DNA of 16,968 nucleotides from JBBQKQ01 sp043719155. Lineage in GTDB: Bacteria > Patescibacteriota > Minisyncoccia > Phycocordibacterales > UBA5272. The notes beneath the pieces were generated by a model. That model saw nothing but the letters and a program-made list of their open reading frames with translations, made no database searches and was not told where the DNA came from. The position numbers and the translations under genes are program-made. Positions 6,648 through 13,413 of the stretch are shown piece after piece. How positions within the stretch are numbered: the first letter of the stretch is position 1; each line of letters opens with the position of its first letter. The DNA is taken from NCBI GenBank assembly GCA_043719155.1, contig JAYSUJ010000010.1, positions 1-16,968 of the forward strand, read 5' to 3'.

Positions 6648-7235
6648 TTATTTAATTTTTTTCATGCTTTTCCTTAAATTTTTAAAATCTGGAATACCCA
6701 AAGAAACTAATTTCCAAAAATCTTTCGAATGATCCATCTGTGCCAAATGACAAATCTCATGTACTATCAAATAGTCTTGTTCTGCAGGCTCTAAATCCAA
6801 AATTTTATAAGTAAAATTTAGATTTTTTTTACTAGAGCAACTACCCCATCTGGTTTTAGAATTTTTTATTGCTACCTTTTTCCAGACAAAATTTACTTTA
6901 AAATTTTCCAAATAATACTTTTTCCAAAAATCTAACTTTATATTTACTAAAGTTCTCGCCTCCTCTTTTTTTTGTAAATACTCTTGTCTTACAATCTTCT
7001 TACTTATTTTTCTTTTCTTAAGCTGTTCCAAAAAAGTTGGGTCCAAAAGTTTTTTTTCAAACTTTTTTACACCTTTTTCTATCCAATCTTTTTTTGAGTT
7101 TACAAACCTATTCAACAAAAACATTGGCAAGAGTGTTGGCTTAAAAACAACCACCACCACTTTTTCTGTACTCTTATCTATTTTTATCTGTACCCTTAAA
7201 TTTAAACTTTTGGTTTTTTTAATTTCATAATTCAT
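6648..7235 (-). CDS. YgjP-like (DUF45) zinc metallopeptidase
   Basis: A 195-residue cytosolic protein of the YgjP/DUF45 family. The zinc site is visible as VHEICH (H159, E160, H163) with the third ligand H169 in QMDHSKDFW, typical spacing for this family. The preceding RWGSCSSKKNLNFTY (~129-143) is the other family signature. The N-terminal half is a basic beta/helical region. It is the last gene of a minus-strand operon, starting 3 nt after the upstream 333-residue gene and ending at the shared terminator. The substrate is unknown; the family is named for its resemblance to the WSS1/SprT-type peptidase fold. Confidence 0.92.
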   Translation of the reverse strand: MNYEIKKTKSLNLRVQIKIDKSTEKVVVVVFKPTLLPMFLLNRFVNSKKDWIEKGVKKFEKKLLDPTFLEQLKKRKISKKIVRQEYLQKKEEARTLVNIKLDFWKKYYLENFKVNFVWKKVAIKNSKTRWGSCSSKKNLNFTYKILDLEPAEQDYLIVHEICHLAQMDHSKDFWKLVSLGIPDFKNLRKSMKKIK

Positions 7236-7238
7236 ATC

Positions 7239-8240
7239 CTATTTCTCAAGAAGAGTAAGATTTTCAATAATCTGTAAAGTCAAAGTTTCCACCAAATCTC
7301 GCTCCTCTTTTGGTACACTAAAATACACCGTACCTACACTATCTCCACCAACCGTAGCATTCTCAACAGTCAACACATCTCCATTGCTGGGAAGTTTTGT
7401 CTTGCTTACCGAGTAAAAAGCTCGCATAAAAGATTTATGTATTTTACCTGTTGTGTCTACTGTAAAGTCCAATAAGAAACGCATTTTATATGGATGTCCC
7501 TCATATTCTTTGGGAATACTTGGTGGAAGTGGGAATCTTTTAAATTCTTGAAAAACACTCTCACTCAAATAATCTTTCCACTGTCTTTTTCTAAAAATTT
7601 GGTCGGCATCTAAAGGACTTGCCTCAGTTTTAATGTCTAATTCAGAAATAATTTTTCTTAAATCTATAACTTTTATCGGCAAAATTCTATAAGACAACTT
7701 TCCTAGGGCATCTTTTATAATTATTTCTTCTGGTAAGCTAGATAAATCACCATTAAGAACTTGGTCGAGCGTAAACTCGGAAATAGCAGACTCTATTGGA
7801 GTTACCTTTCTTTGCAACTTTTTATCGTTTAGTATGTCAGCAATGTCACCATCATCAACCTTGACTCCATACTTAAATATCGGTTGTTTCCTCGGTTTTC
7901 TTATTAATTCTCTAAGCTCATAGTAGGCCACATCTCTCTCTTGTGCTGTACCACTTAAACGGTTCCTAATTCTAGCCGCTTCTTCTTTGCGTAAAAGTGA
8001 CTCAACTTTAGACTCACCAGTACGTGTTGACCTTATACCTACCATAATTTTATCTAAATAATCTACAGAACCGTCAGCAATGTCAACATAATTACCAATG
8101 GATGAGTCATGGTCATTAATTTCTAAAAGTTTTGGCACCCAAATACCATCAACAAAATCAAACGCTACATCCAAACCGACAGTTCCACTATACATTTCTG
8201 GTATTTTCACACTCTCCATCAAAGATTCTAGCTTAGACAT
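7239..8240 (-). CDS. Unknown protein with ATP-grasp-like N-terminal segment
   Basis: A 333-residue soluble protein that I do not recognise as a whole. Residues ~19-50 (TVGLDVAFDFVDG, then PKLLEINDHDSS) look like the last strands of an ATP-grasp domain, where G.D......+..LEIN supplies metal ligands. The upstream ATP-binding part of such a domain is missing, so this may be the remnant of a larger gene or chance similarity. Residues ~75-125 are basic and helical. Residues ~170-190 (EEIIIKDALGKLSYRILP) and the C-terminal beta-rich region have no known motif. There are no membrane segments. It sits 21 nt after the TPM gene and 3 nt before the DUF45 peptidase, within the lemA operon. Confidence 0.7.
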   Translation of the reverse strand: MSKLESLMESVKIPEMYSGTVGLDVAFDFVDGIWVPKLLEINDHDSSIGNYVDIADGSVDYLDKIMVGIRSTRTGESKVESLLRKEEAARIRNRLSGTAQERDVAYYELRELIRKPRKQPIFKYGVKVDDGDIADILNDKKLQRKVTPIESAISEFTLDQVLNGDLSSLPEEIIIKDALGKLSYRILPIKVIDLRKIISELDIKTEASPLDADQIFRKRQWKDYLSESVFQEFKRFPLPPSIPKEYEGHPYKMRFLLDFTVDTTGKIHKSFMRAFYSVSKTKLPSNGDVLTVENATVGGDSVGTVYFSVPKEERDLVETLTLQIIENLTLLEK

Positions 8241-8261
8241 ATAATTAAAAATTATATCACA

Positions 8262-9197
8262 CTACCACGAGCTGTTTGAGCCACCACCGCCAGAAGAGCC
8301 ACCACCGCCAAAGCCACCGAAGCCACTTCCTCCTCTACCAAAGCCACCTGAACCCGGACCCCACGTCCCACCTGCCCAGAAATCTGGTCGTCCGCGTTTG
8401 GAGGGATTATCTAAATGATATAAATAATTTTTGGAAACAAAATAATCTAAAAGAAAACCTGATATAGTTACAATTGTTACAGCAAAAACAGACCCCAAAG
8501 CAATGCCAAATAAAACATAAGCAATTGCCCCAGATGCAAAAAAACCTATTAAGCCACCCACGTACCATTCTTTTGTGCGCCCTAAAACAGAAATTATCCA
8601 TGTACCAAAATTTAGAAAAGCAATGAAAAAGAAAATTATTAACCCGTTTAAATCACCTTTACTTAGATTTTCATCCCAACCTTTGGCGTATGAAGTAGTA
8701 TCTTCATTTACAACTTTATCTATTTTTTCTATACCTATTTTTAGTCCTGCATAATAGTTATTTTGTTTAAACTCTGGTCGCACAAAGTTGTCTTGAATTA
8801 TTTTAGTTATCCCATCAGTAAAGACTGGCTCTAGCCCATAGCCAACTTCCATTCGCATTTCTCTTGTATCTTTAGAAATAATCCAAAGTAAGCCTTCGTC
8901 TTTTTCTTTACTGCCAATTTTTAATTTTTCATAAAGTTTAACTGCAAAATGTTCTATGTAGTCTGACCTTCCAAACTCGTCTGTCAAACTTGGCACCATG
9001 ACTACAGCAACTGAAATTTTTTTTTGCTGCTCTAAATTTCCCAAAATTTTTGATAGTTCCAAAACCTCTTGACTGCTTAAAGTCTGAGTATAGTCTGTCA
9101 CATAGTCTGTAGGCTGAATATCTAGGACAGAAGTTGCAAAGCAAAAATTGGTAACCAAGTAAAAGAAAAATAAAAATGTAAATATTTTTTTTAGCAC
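8262..9197 (-). CDS. TPM-domain membrane protein (YgcG family)
   Basis: A 311-residue membrane-anchored protein. It begins with a signal sequence (hydrophobic residues 4-21, cleavage likely near CFA-TS). The TPM domain spans ~25-165, with DYTQTLSSQEVLELSKIL, SVAVVMVP, DEGLLWIISKDTREMRMEVGYGLEPVFTDG and YYAGLKIGIEKI. Two or three membrane helices follow (~185-205, ~213-250). Residues ~270-311 form a Gly/Ser-rich tail (GGFGRGGSGFGGFGGGG) ending SNSSW. This layout, including the glycine tail, is standard for YgcG-type proteins. The gene follows lemA by 17 nt, a common LemA-TPM pairing thought to act at the envelope. TPM proteins have been linked to phosphatase activity and to protein repair or quality control; the role here is not shown. 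Confidence 0.92.
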   Translation of the reverse strand: MLKKIFTFLFFFYLVTNFCFATSVLDIQPTDYVTDYTQTLSSQEVLELSKILGNLEQQKKISVAVVMVPSLTDEFGRSDYIEHFAVKLYEKLKIGSKEKDEGLLWIISKDTREMRMEVGYGLEPVFTDGITKIIQDNFVRPEFKQNNYYAGLKIGIEKIDKVVNEDTTSYAKGWDENLSKGDLNGLIIFFFIAFLNFGTWIISVLGRTKEWYVGGLIGFFASGAIAYVLFGIALGSVFAVTIVTISGFLLDYFVSKNYLYHLDNPSKRGRPDFWAGGTWGPGSGGFGRGGSGFGGFGGGGSSGGGGSNSSW

Positions 9198-9214
9198 ATT
9201 TTAATTTATGAAAA

Positions 9215-9805
9215 CTAGAACTCTAAATTTGGAGCAATCTGTGGAGCTTTTTTAGCGGACACATCAGCGAGCTCAAAGTAAGTTTTTTTAGAAAACCCAA
9301 ACCAAGAAGCCAACAAATTTCCAGGGAAAACAGAAACTTGAGTATTGTAATTTTTAACAATTTCATTGTAGCGCATTCTTTCTACGTTAATTCTATTTTC
9401 ATTACCTTCAATATTTGTACCACCCATAAGACCTCCTAGCAAATCTGGAGTTTTAAGGTTTGGGTAAGCTTCACCAGTTATTCCTCGTGAAAGCAGAAGA
9501 CCGTTCAAAGCTCCGTTGTAATTATTTACAGCTGCAACCTGTGCATCTCTATTGTCGCTACTAGCAGTGTAAATTTTTCTAGCGTCAGTAATCATTTTTA
9601 TCGCCTCTAGTTCTGTCGCTTTTGAAACTTTTAAGGCTCCCACAGCTTGCCCTATACTATCAAAACGTCTTTGTAGTACCGAGTCCACTTGGGCCCACTG
9701 TGCGTCAACATCTATTGCTGCTCTGGTTAGACCGTTATACTTACCTGCCAAAAAGAAAGCAAACACTGCCACAACTCCCAAAATACCTAAAATTGTTTTG
9801 TTCAT
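9215..9805 (-). CDS. lemA: LemA family protein
   Basis: A 196-residue membrane-tethered helical-bundle protein. Residues ~4-20 are the single N-terminal membrane segment (ILGILGVVAVFAFFLAG). The rest is helical, with the family pattern YNGLTRAAIDVDAQWAQVDSVLQRRFD at the start, then DARKIY and NYNGALNGLL, and a C-terminal half with YNEIVKNYNTQVSVFPGNLLASWFGFSKKTYFE, which is diagnostic. The length is usual for LemA. It is the first gene of the operon with the TPM protein, the 333-residue unknown and the DUF45 peptidase. Transcription probably starts from the TATAAT box 23 nt upstream. The molecular function of LemA remains unsettled. Confidence 0.95.
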   Translation of the reverse strand: MNKTILGILGVVAVFAFFLAGKYNGLTRAAIDVDAQWAQVDSVLQRRFDSIGQAVGALKVSKATELEAIKMITDARKIYTASSDNRDAQVAAVNNYNGALNGLLLSRGITGEAYPNLKTPDLLGGLMGGTNIEGNENRINVERMRYNEIVKNYNTQVSVFPGNLLASWFGFSKKTYFELADVSAKKAPQIAPNLEF

Positions 9806-9828
9806 AAATATTTATTATTATGCAAATA

Positions 9829-9834
9829 ATTATA
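9829..9834 (-). promoter_or_regulatory. -10 box of the lemA operon
   Basis: TATAAT on the minus strand, 23 nt before the lemA ATG. The -35 region is poor. An imperfect palindrome (CACTTTTT, then AAAAAAGT, at about 9837-9851) overlaps the spacer and could be an operator. Confidence 0.55.
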
Positions 9835-9880
9835 GCACTTTTTAAAAAAGTACAGTAGACTTATCTAAAATAACGAACAT

Positions 9881-10357
9881 ATGTTAAATTTTCAAATTCT
9901 TATCTCCAACCTTGCCGACACTAAATTTACTTTTTTATTGTGTGTAGTCTGTGCTGCAATACTTCTTTATTTTAAAAAAAATAAAGAAGTATTAGAAATT
10001 TTGTTTTCCGCAACTACCGCTCTGTTCATTACTTTTATTTTAAAACATTTGACGAAAATCCCTAGACCGGAAAATATGCAAGTTTTTGAAGACGGGTATA
10101 GATTCCCTTCTGGGCACGCAACTATGGCAGGTGTGGTGTCGTCACTTATTTTTTATTTTACTTATACCAAAGTCAAAAATAAATTTTTAAGATATTTTTT
10201 ATACTGCCTTTCTTTTATTTGGGTTATTTTAGTTTCGTATTCTAGAATATTTTTACAAGTGCATTACTTTATAGATGTGTTCACCGGTGCCGCAATTGGT
10301 ATTTTCTCGACAATTTTAGTTATAAAAATATTTAAGCATTTGCATTATTACAAATAA
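9881..10357 (+). CDS. PAP2-family membrane phosphatase (canonical catalytic motifs)
   Basis: A 158-residue multi-helix membrane protein. All three phosphatase motifs are intact: K-x6-RP as KHLTKIPRP (~55-63), PSGH (~76-79), and SR-x5-H-x3-D as SRIFLQVHYFID (~119-130). About five hydrophobic helices surround them. Such enzymes remove phosphate from lipid phosphates, for example undecaprenyl pyrophosphate or phosphatidic acid, on the outer face of the membrane. The substrate here cannot be told, but undecaprenyl-pyrophosphate recycling would fit a cell that keeps glmS. The gene is convergent with the NADAR gene and their 3' ends overlap by 10 nt. A second, degenerate PAP2-like gene lies at 13584-14249. 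Confidence 0.92.
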   Translation: MLNFQILISNLADTKFTFLLCVVCAAILLYFKKNKEVLEILFSATTALFITFILKHLTKIPRPENMQVFEDGYRFPSGHATMAGVVSSLIFYFTYTKVKNKFLRYFLYCLSFIWVILVSYSRIFLQVHYFIDVFTGAAIGIFSTILVIKIFKHLHYYK

Positions 10358-10890
10358 TCTCTAATCTCCATTAAAAGTTTACCTAAGTTATTTTCACCAA
10401 CTCCTGCATCACTTACCTCCGTTTTATTTACTCCCCAAAAAACGTCACCCCAATAATTTGTTTCCTCCAAATACTTACCCACAGAACTTTGAAGCTTTTC
10501 ATAAACATCTGGGTTTAAACTTTGGTCAAACTTTTGTACTAGCAAAGCCCGCATGACATTTATTTTTTTAGCATTCCACTCTTCTTTCGTGCCTTCATGT
10601 TTATCTACATTTTGACTTGCATAAACAATAGAACTTTTAAAGTCGCAAGTTTTAAAAAAATCCCTGTCTTCTTCTTTAAACTTGGCTGCTTGATAGGCAA
10701 TCTCCACACAAGAGTATTCCTCACCGTCTAAAAAAACTTTGGCTGGCCAAAAATTGCTTAAAAACCTATACTCACCAAAGAAACCTTTCACTTCTATGTC
10801 GGAATGTGTAGCAATACCTTTCCATTGACCTTTTTCAAAAGCCGTACCAGGTTTTAAACCTTGCTCATCAAACAAAATTTTTCTTTCCAT
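10348..10890 (-). CDS. NADAR family protein (YbiA-like N-glycosidase)
   Basis: A 180-residue cytosolic protein. Family signatures in order: GFFGEYRFLSNFWPAKV (~36-52), the glutamate-containing helix CVEIAYQAAKF (61-71), NYWGDVFWGVN (145-155) and GENNLGKLLMEIR (165-177). YbiA/RibX relatives cleave the N-glycosidic bond of early riboflavin intermediates, and other NADAR proteins act on ADP-ribosyl groups, in some cases in anti-phage or DNA ADP-ribosylation systems. No DarT-like partner or riboflavin gene is visible here, so the substrate is open. The ATG at 10890 lies just after TAAAAT/TATAAA-like boxes. The 3' end overlaps the convergent PAP2 gene by 10 nt. Confidence 0.9.
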   Translation of the reverse strand: MERKILFDEQGLKPGTAFEKGQWKGIATHSDIEVKGFFGEYRFLSNFWPAKVFLDGEEYSCVEIAYQAAKFKEEDRDFFKTCDFKSSIVYASQNVDKHEGTKEEWNAKKINVMRALLVQKFDQSLNPDVYEKLQSSVGKYLEETNYWGDVFWGVNKTEVSDAGVGENNLGKLLMEIRDYL

Positions 10891-10907
10891 AATTTATATT
10901 TTAACAC

Positions 10908-10949
10908 AAAATTAAACCGCCGTATCGAGCCTGAGCTCTTTACGACGGC
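10908..10949 (-). terminator. Intrinsic terminator of the Nudix transcription unit
   Basis: On the minus strand, GCCGTCGTA (10949-10941) pairs with TACGGCGGT (10924-10916), one pair being G-U. An inner GAGC/GCTC stem sits around a TCAG loop, and TTTAATTTT follows. It is much more GC-rich than other hairpins in the window and lies right after the tiny ORF that follows the Nudix gene. Confidence 0.8.
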
Positions 10950-10956
10950 TGACTAT

Positions 10957-11088
10957 TCAGTCGTGAGCTGACTTGTCACGACTGACATAGATGTTGGTCT
11001 CCTTCCTGACCGAGCTAGTTGAGACAATTTTTGTCCCGAGGTACAGTCCAGCAAAGAAAGTTGGGATAAGCCAAAGCCAGTCCACCAT
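10957..11088 (-). CDS. Tiny single-span membrane peptide downstream of Nudix
   Basis: A 43-residue frame beginning MVDWLWLIPTFFAGLYLGTK and ending SRDKSAHD. It has one hydrophobic segment (~4-18) and a basic, then polar, tail. GGGAG lies 8 nt before this ATG. An in-frame ATG at 11103 would add five residues (MGAMH). It lies between the Nudix stop (11150) and a strong terminator on the same strand, so it is transcribed with Nudix. The family is unknown. It is supported by the ribosome site, the coding-like composition and the context, not by homology. The inverted repeat CAGTCGTGA/TCACGACTG (10958-10984) overlaps its last codons. Confidence 0.55.
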   Translation of the reverse strand: MVDWLWLIPTFFAGLYLGTKIVSTSSVRKETNIYVSRDKSAHD

Positions 11089-11149
11089 GTGCATTGCTCC
11101 CATCACCACCTACATTGTTGCAGGCGTAATAGCATTTTACCACAAGCAG

Positions 11150-11686
11150 CTAGTTGTAGCCACCGGCAAAAAAAGTTTGCAGAGCAAACAAGTGAACTGG
11201 GAAAGCAATTTCCAAACCAGCTGAGATCGGGTTGCAGAGCCTTCTCTCAATCGTTTCATCGTTTGGCGTGAAATCACCGACCTCCACAAATCGTGGGTCG
11301 GCGATACCGATCACCAAATCTTGATTCAGCCGTCTTGAGGAATGGGCATCCACCACGCGAATATTTTTTTCAGGATCCAAGACCCTGACGTTGACCTCTT
11401 CTTCTGCCTCTCTGGCAAAACTTTGACGGATACTTTCGCCACGTTGGGTATAGCCACCTGGCAAACTCCATTTTCCTGCGCCGTTGTCGCCACCACGCAA
11501 CTGCATCCAAACCGAGCTAAAACTTAGATCAGGGATGATGAGCGTAGCAACCGATATCTTGTTGAAAAAATGGAAATGGTCACAGTTTTTACAGTGTATC
11601 TCTACCAACTTGTCGGTGTGGACCAAGTACTTGTCTCCACATTCTGGGCAGTGCTTAAAGTTTGCAACTTTTACAATGCTAGCCAT
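11150..11686 (-). CDS. Nudix hydrolase with N-terminal zinc ribbon
   Basis: A 178-residue protein that hydrolyses a nucleoside diphosphate linked to another moiety. The N-terminal zinc ribbon has CPEC (C13, C16) and CKNC (C32, C35). The Nudix box runs from G78 to V100: G-YTQRG-E-SIRQSFA-REAEEEVNV, matching Gx5Ex7REUXEEXGU except N for the late G. Zinc-ribbon Nudix proteins include NudC-like enzymes acting on NADH or NAD-capped RNA, but the NudC SQPWPFPQS motif was not seen, so the substrate is unknown. The ATG at 11686 is preceded by GGAGAAGAAC, a strong ribosome site; an upstream in-frame TTG (11698) overlaps that site and is rejected as start. GC content is visibly higher than in the flanks. 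Confidence 0.92.
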   Translation of the reverse strand: MASIVKVANFKHCPECGDKYLVHTDKLVEIHCKNCDHFHFFNKISVATLIIPDLSFSSVWMQLRGGDNGAGKWSLPGGYTQRGESIRQSFAREAEEEVNVRVLDPEKNIRVVDAHSSRRLNQDLVIGIADPRFVEVGDFTPNDETIERRLCNPISAGLEIAFPVHLFALQTFFAGGYN

Positions 11687-11709
11687 GTTCTTCTCCAAGT
11701 TTGAACTCG

Positions 11710-11723
11710 CCTCATGTTTGAGG
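11710..11723 (-). promoter_or_regulatory. Leader hairpin of the Nudix mRNA
   Basis: CCTCA-AACA-TGAGG (minus strand) lies just downstream of the expected start of transcription and 24 nt before the Nudix ATG. It is a small, perfect 5-bp stem that could stabilise the mRNA or tune translation. Confidence 0.4.
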
Positions 11724-11730
11724 TGCCGAC

Positions 11731-11759
11731 ATTATAACATTACAAAAATAAAAAGTTAA
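11731..11759 (-). promoter_or_regulatory. Promoter of the Nudix gene
   Basis: On the minus strand TTAACT (11759-11754), a 17-nt spacer, then TATAAT (11736-11731), preceded by TGT to give an extended -10. It is divergent from the promoter at 11763-11791, with only 3 bp between the two -35 boxes. Confidence 0.75.
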
Positions 11760-11762
11760 ACA

Positions 11763-11791
11763 TTTACAATCTTACTGTTTCATGTTAAAAT
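11763..11791 (+). promoter_or_regulatory. Promoter of the 106-residue gene
   Basis: TTTACA (11763-11768), a 17-nt spacer, then TAAAAT (11786-11791), preceded by TGT. This near-consensus sigma-70 promoter gives a leader of about 20 nt that carries AGAAGGAG before the ATG at 11818. Confidence 0.8.
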
Positions 11792-11817
11792 ACTTTTATC
11801 TGCAGAAGGAGAAAATC

Positions 11818-12138
11818 ATGTCTGAAAAGAGAACTATTCCGTTTCATTACGGACTCTACTACAACGCCATGGTAAATTTACTTGGCCGAGAGCCCGACTT
11901 TCGCTATCGGCAGGGCTATGACGGTTACTACAGTTTCCGCTACGAACCCAAAGATGAGGCTGAGGCTAATAAGCTTGCAGAAAATGCGAGCGTCCTGCAG
12001 GACTGGTTGTTGAATTTTGACATAATACCGTTCCGTTCGGAGTGCTATTATGGCAGACTGCACCAACCGCAAAAAGGCCAGGAAAACAAAGACTATCTTG
12101 TAGTGGCCATAGTCCATCCAGTCAAAAAGAAGACATGA
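11818..12138 (+). CDS. Unknown 106-residue soluble protein
   Basis: Not recognised. It begins MSEKRTIPFHYGLYYNAMVN and is rich in Tyr, Phe and Arg (FRYRQGYDGYYSFRYEP), followed by an acidic helical part (KDEAEANKLAENASVLQDWLL). It ends with a beta-like DYLVVAIVHPVKKKT. There is no signal peptide or membrane segment. The start is fixed by AGAAGGAG 6 nt before the ATG; the frame stays open further upstream, but that part lies before and across the promoter. A consensus promoter and a GC-rich terminator make it a self-contained unit, divergent from the Nudix gene and sharing its higher GC content. Confidence 0.8.
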   Translation: MSEKRTIPFHYGLYYNAMVNLLGREPDFRYRQGYDGYYSFRYEPKDEAEANKLAENASVLQDWLLNFDIIPFRSECYYGRLHQPQKGQENKDYLVVAIVHPVKKKT

Positions 12139-12159
12139 GTCAAACAGGAACTATAAAAA

Positions 12160-12191
12160 AGCCGCAGAGAACAAACTCTCCCTGCGGTTTT
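12160..12191 (+). terminator. Intrinsic terminator
   Basis: CCGCAG (12162-12167) pairs with CTGCGG (12182-12187), extended inside by AGAG/CTCT-type pairing, and is followed by TTTTC. It lies 21 nt after the stop of the 106-residue gene and marks the edge of the higher-GC islet. Confidence 0.8.
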
Positions 12192-12197
12192 CAATTA

Positions 12198-12506
12198 TCA
12201 TTTCAAAAAAAATATTGCTGAGAAAGCCAGAAATAGTCCCAATGTTTTATATAGTCCCAATGGCTCTGCAAAATAGAAATGACTTATAATCGCAAGTGTC
12301 GAGATGTTAAACATCACAAATATGCAGGTAGCGGCTGCGATATTTTCGGACTCATACGTTTTTACTAAAAACAAAAGTCCCAGAATGTACAAGAATAGTC
12401 CAAACAGGAATAGCCAAAGATTGTGTTTTAGCGCATAAAATTTAAAAACTATGTCGCCTACAGTTAGGAGACAGCCTCCGATAAAGAGCAATAATAATGG
12501 ATTCAT
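12198..12506 (-). CDS. Small four-helix membrane protein, SMR/EamA-like
   Basis: A 102-residue protein with four hydrophobic helices (~2-20, 29-48, 56-76, 82-101), the size and layout of small multidrug-resistance-type or half-EamA transporters. The start MNPLLLLFIGGCLLTVGDIVFKF loosely parallels EmrE, but the essential EmrE glutamate (E14) has no counterpart; an aspartate (D17) is the only acidic residue in helix 1. Drug/proton exchange is therefore doubtful, and a lipid, sugar-lipid or metabolite role is equally possible. Its promoter (TGCTATAAT) lies 14 nt before the ATG. It is divergent from the ATP-grasp gene. Confidence 0.75.
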   Translation of the reverse strand: MNPLLLLFIGGCLLTVGDIVFKFYALKHNLWLFLFGLFLYILGLLFLVKTYESENIAAATCIFVMFNISTLAIISHFYFAEPLGLYKTLGLFLAFSAIFFLK

Positions 12507-12520
12507 ATAAATTTAACTAA

Positions 12521-12529
12521 ATTATAGCA
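12521..12529 (-). promoter_or_regulatory. Extended -10 promoter of the SMR-like gene
   Basis: TGCTATAAT on the minus strand, ending 14 nt before the ATG at 12506. The same nine bases occur on the plus strand at 12564-12572 for the divergent gene. Confidence 0.65.
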
Positions 12530-12563
12530 TTTTTAAATTCTTGTTTTCTACACATTGGCAAAA

Positions 12564-12572
12564 TGCTATAAT
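12564..12572 (+). promoter_or_regulatory. Extended -10 promoter giving a near-leaderless ATP-grasp mRNA
   Basis: TGCTATAAT ends 8 nt before the ATG at 12581, so transcription should begin within about 2 nt of the start codon. No Shine-Dalgarno site is possible, which supports leaderless initiation. Confidence 0.65.
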
Positions 12573-12580
12573 CATTATAA

Positions 12581-13381
12581 ATGCCCAAGTTTAAAACTAT
12601 TATAGGTAAAATATTGGAGCAACAAGTTGAAAGTATCGAGGCCAAAATAATGTTTAGCAGATGTGAGTATTTAACCTCAATTACATTTAAAGACAACACA
12701 AAATTTTATTTCAAAGGAAATGACTTTAGCCCAAATTTAAGAAGTGTAACTGAGGTAGTGAAAGATAAGGACTATTGCAATACAATTTTAAATAGCCTAG
12801 GCTTTGACACAACTAAATATGAAATATTTTATTCTGACCATTGGTGTAAAATTATAAATTCAAAAAGAAACACAAAAGCAGCTTTGCAGTACGCAAAAAA
12901 AATAGGTTTCCCTGTTTACATCAAACCAAATTTAGGAATTCTTGGGTATGGAGTAAGTAAAGTAAAAAAAGTTTCCGCATTTAATAGGGCTGCGAAAAAT
13001 GCTTTTATTTTCCACCGAGCACTACTAGTTCAAAAAGAAATCATAGGGATTGAATACAAATTTCTAATTTATAAAAACCATATCGGATTTGCTAAAACAC
13101 TTAACAAAGAAAACAAATGGATACTGGTTTCCACACTTAAGCTTCACTCTTCTTTTAGAAAAAAATTAATAGAACTTGTAAAAGGTTTAGGGATTTCCTT
13201 GGGGGTTGTGCATCTCATTAGCAATGTAACAACAGAAAAACCGTGGGACAAATGTATAATACTCGAAGTTAATCCAAGTTTTAGTTACAAAGTTTCTGAA
13301 AAAATCTGCAAGGAGGAGACTAAAATTTTGTCTATAGTTTGCAAAGATATTTTAAAAGTTCTTGAACTACATTGTAAATAG
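12581..13381 (+). CDS. ATP-grasp domain protein (RimK / cyanophycin-synthetase-like)
   Basis: A 266-residue soluble protein. The ATP-grasp core is visible from ~100: AKKIGFPVYIKPNLGILGYGV (lysine plus glycine-rich loop, ~105-125), then ALLVQKEIIGIEYKFLIY (~147-164), and the metal-binding ILEVNPSFSY (~228-237). Domains of this type couple ATP hydrolysis to an acyl-phosphate-driven ligation, often of amino acids or peptides. The central region resembles cyanophycin-synthetase or RimK folds more than purine or D-Ala-D-Ala ligases, but the glycine loop is looser than consensus (PNLGILGYG where PNDGSGGKG is common). The N-terminal 90 residues are unassigned, and no peptide substrate gene is nearby. 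The ATG is 8 nt after a -10 box. Confidence 0.8.
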   Translation: MPKFKTIIGKILEQQVESIEAKIMFSRCEYLTSITFKDNTKFYFKGNDFSPNLRSVTEVVKDKDYCNTILNSLGFDTTKYEIFYSDHWCKIINSKRNTKAALQYAKKIGFPVYIKPNLGILGYGVSKVKKVSAFNRAAKNAFIFHRALLVQKEIIGIEYKFLIYKNHIGFAKTLNKENKWILVSTLKLHSSFRKKLIELVKGLGISLGVVHLISNVTTEKPWDKCIILEVNPSFSYKVSEKICKEETKILSIVCKDILKVLELHCK

Positions 13382-13413
13382 ATAATTTCAGACAGAAAAA
13401 AATAAAAATATTT

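Noticed and set aside
8276..8601. Frames opposite to, or offset from, the TPM gene
   Set aside because: They are shadows of the Gly-rich tail and membrane segments of the TPM protein.
10991..11271. Plus-strand frames antisense to the Nudix 3' end
   Set aside because: No ribosome site or promoter. They lie antisense to the Nudix gene and the tiny minus-strand ORF, which has better support.
11687..11698. TTG start extending the Nudix protein by four residues
   Set aside because: The TTG overlaps the GGAGAAG ribosome site that serves the ATG at 11686.
11342..11759. Plus-strand frames antisense to the Nudix gene
   Set aside because: Antisense to a gene with an intact zinc ribbon and Nudix box; the translations look random.
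11782..11817. Upstream ATG for the 106-residue gene
   Set aside because: This ATG overlaps the promoter -10 box, so transcripts would start downstream of it. The ATG at 11818 has AGAAGGAG.
12517..12699. Minus-strand 60-codon frame
   Set aside because: It spans two divergent promoters and the start of the ATP-grasp gene, and has no features.
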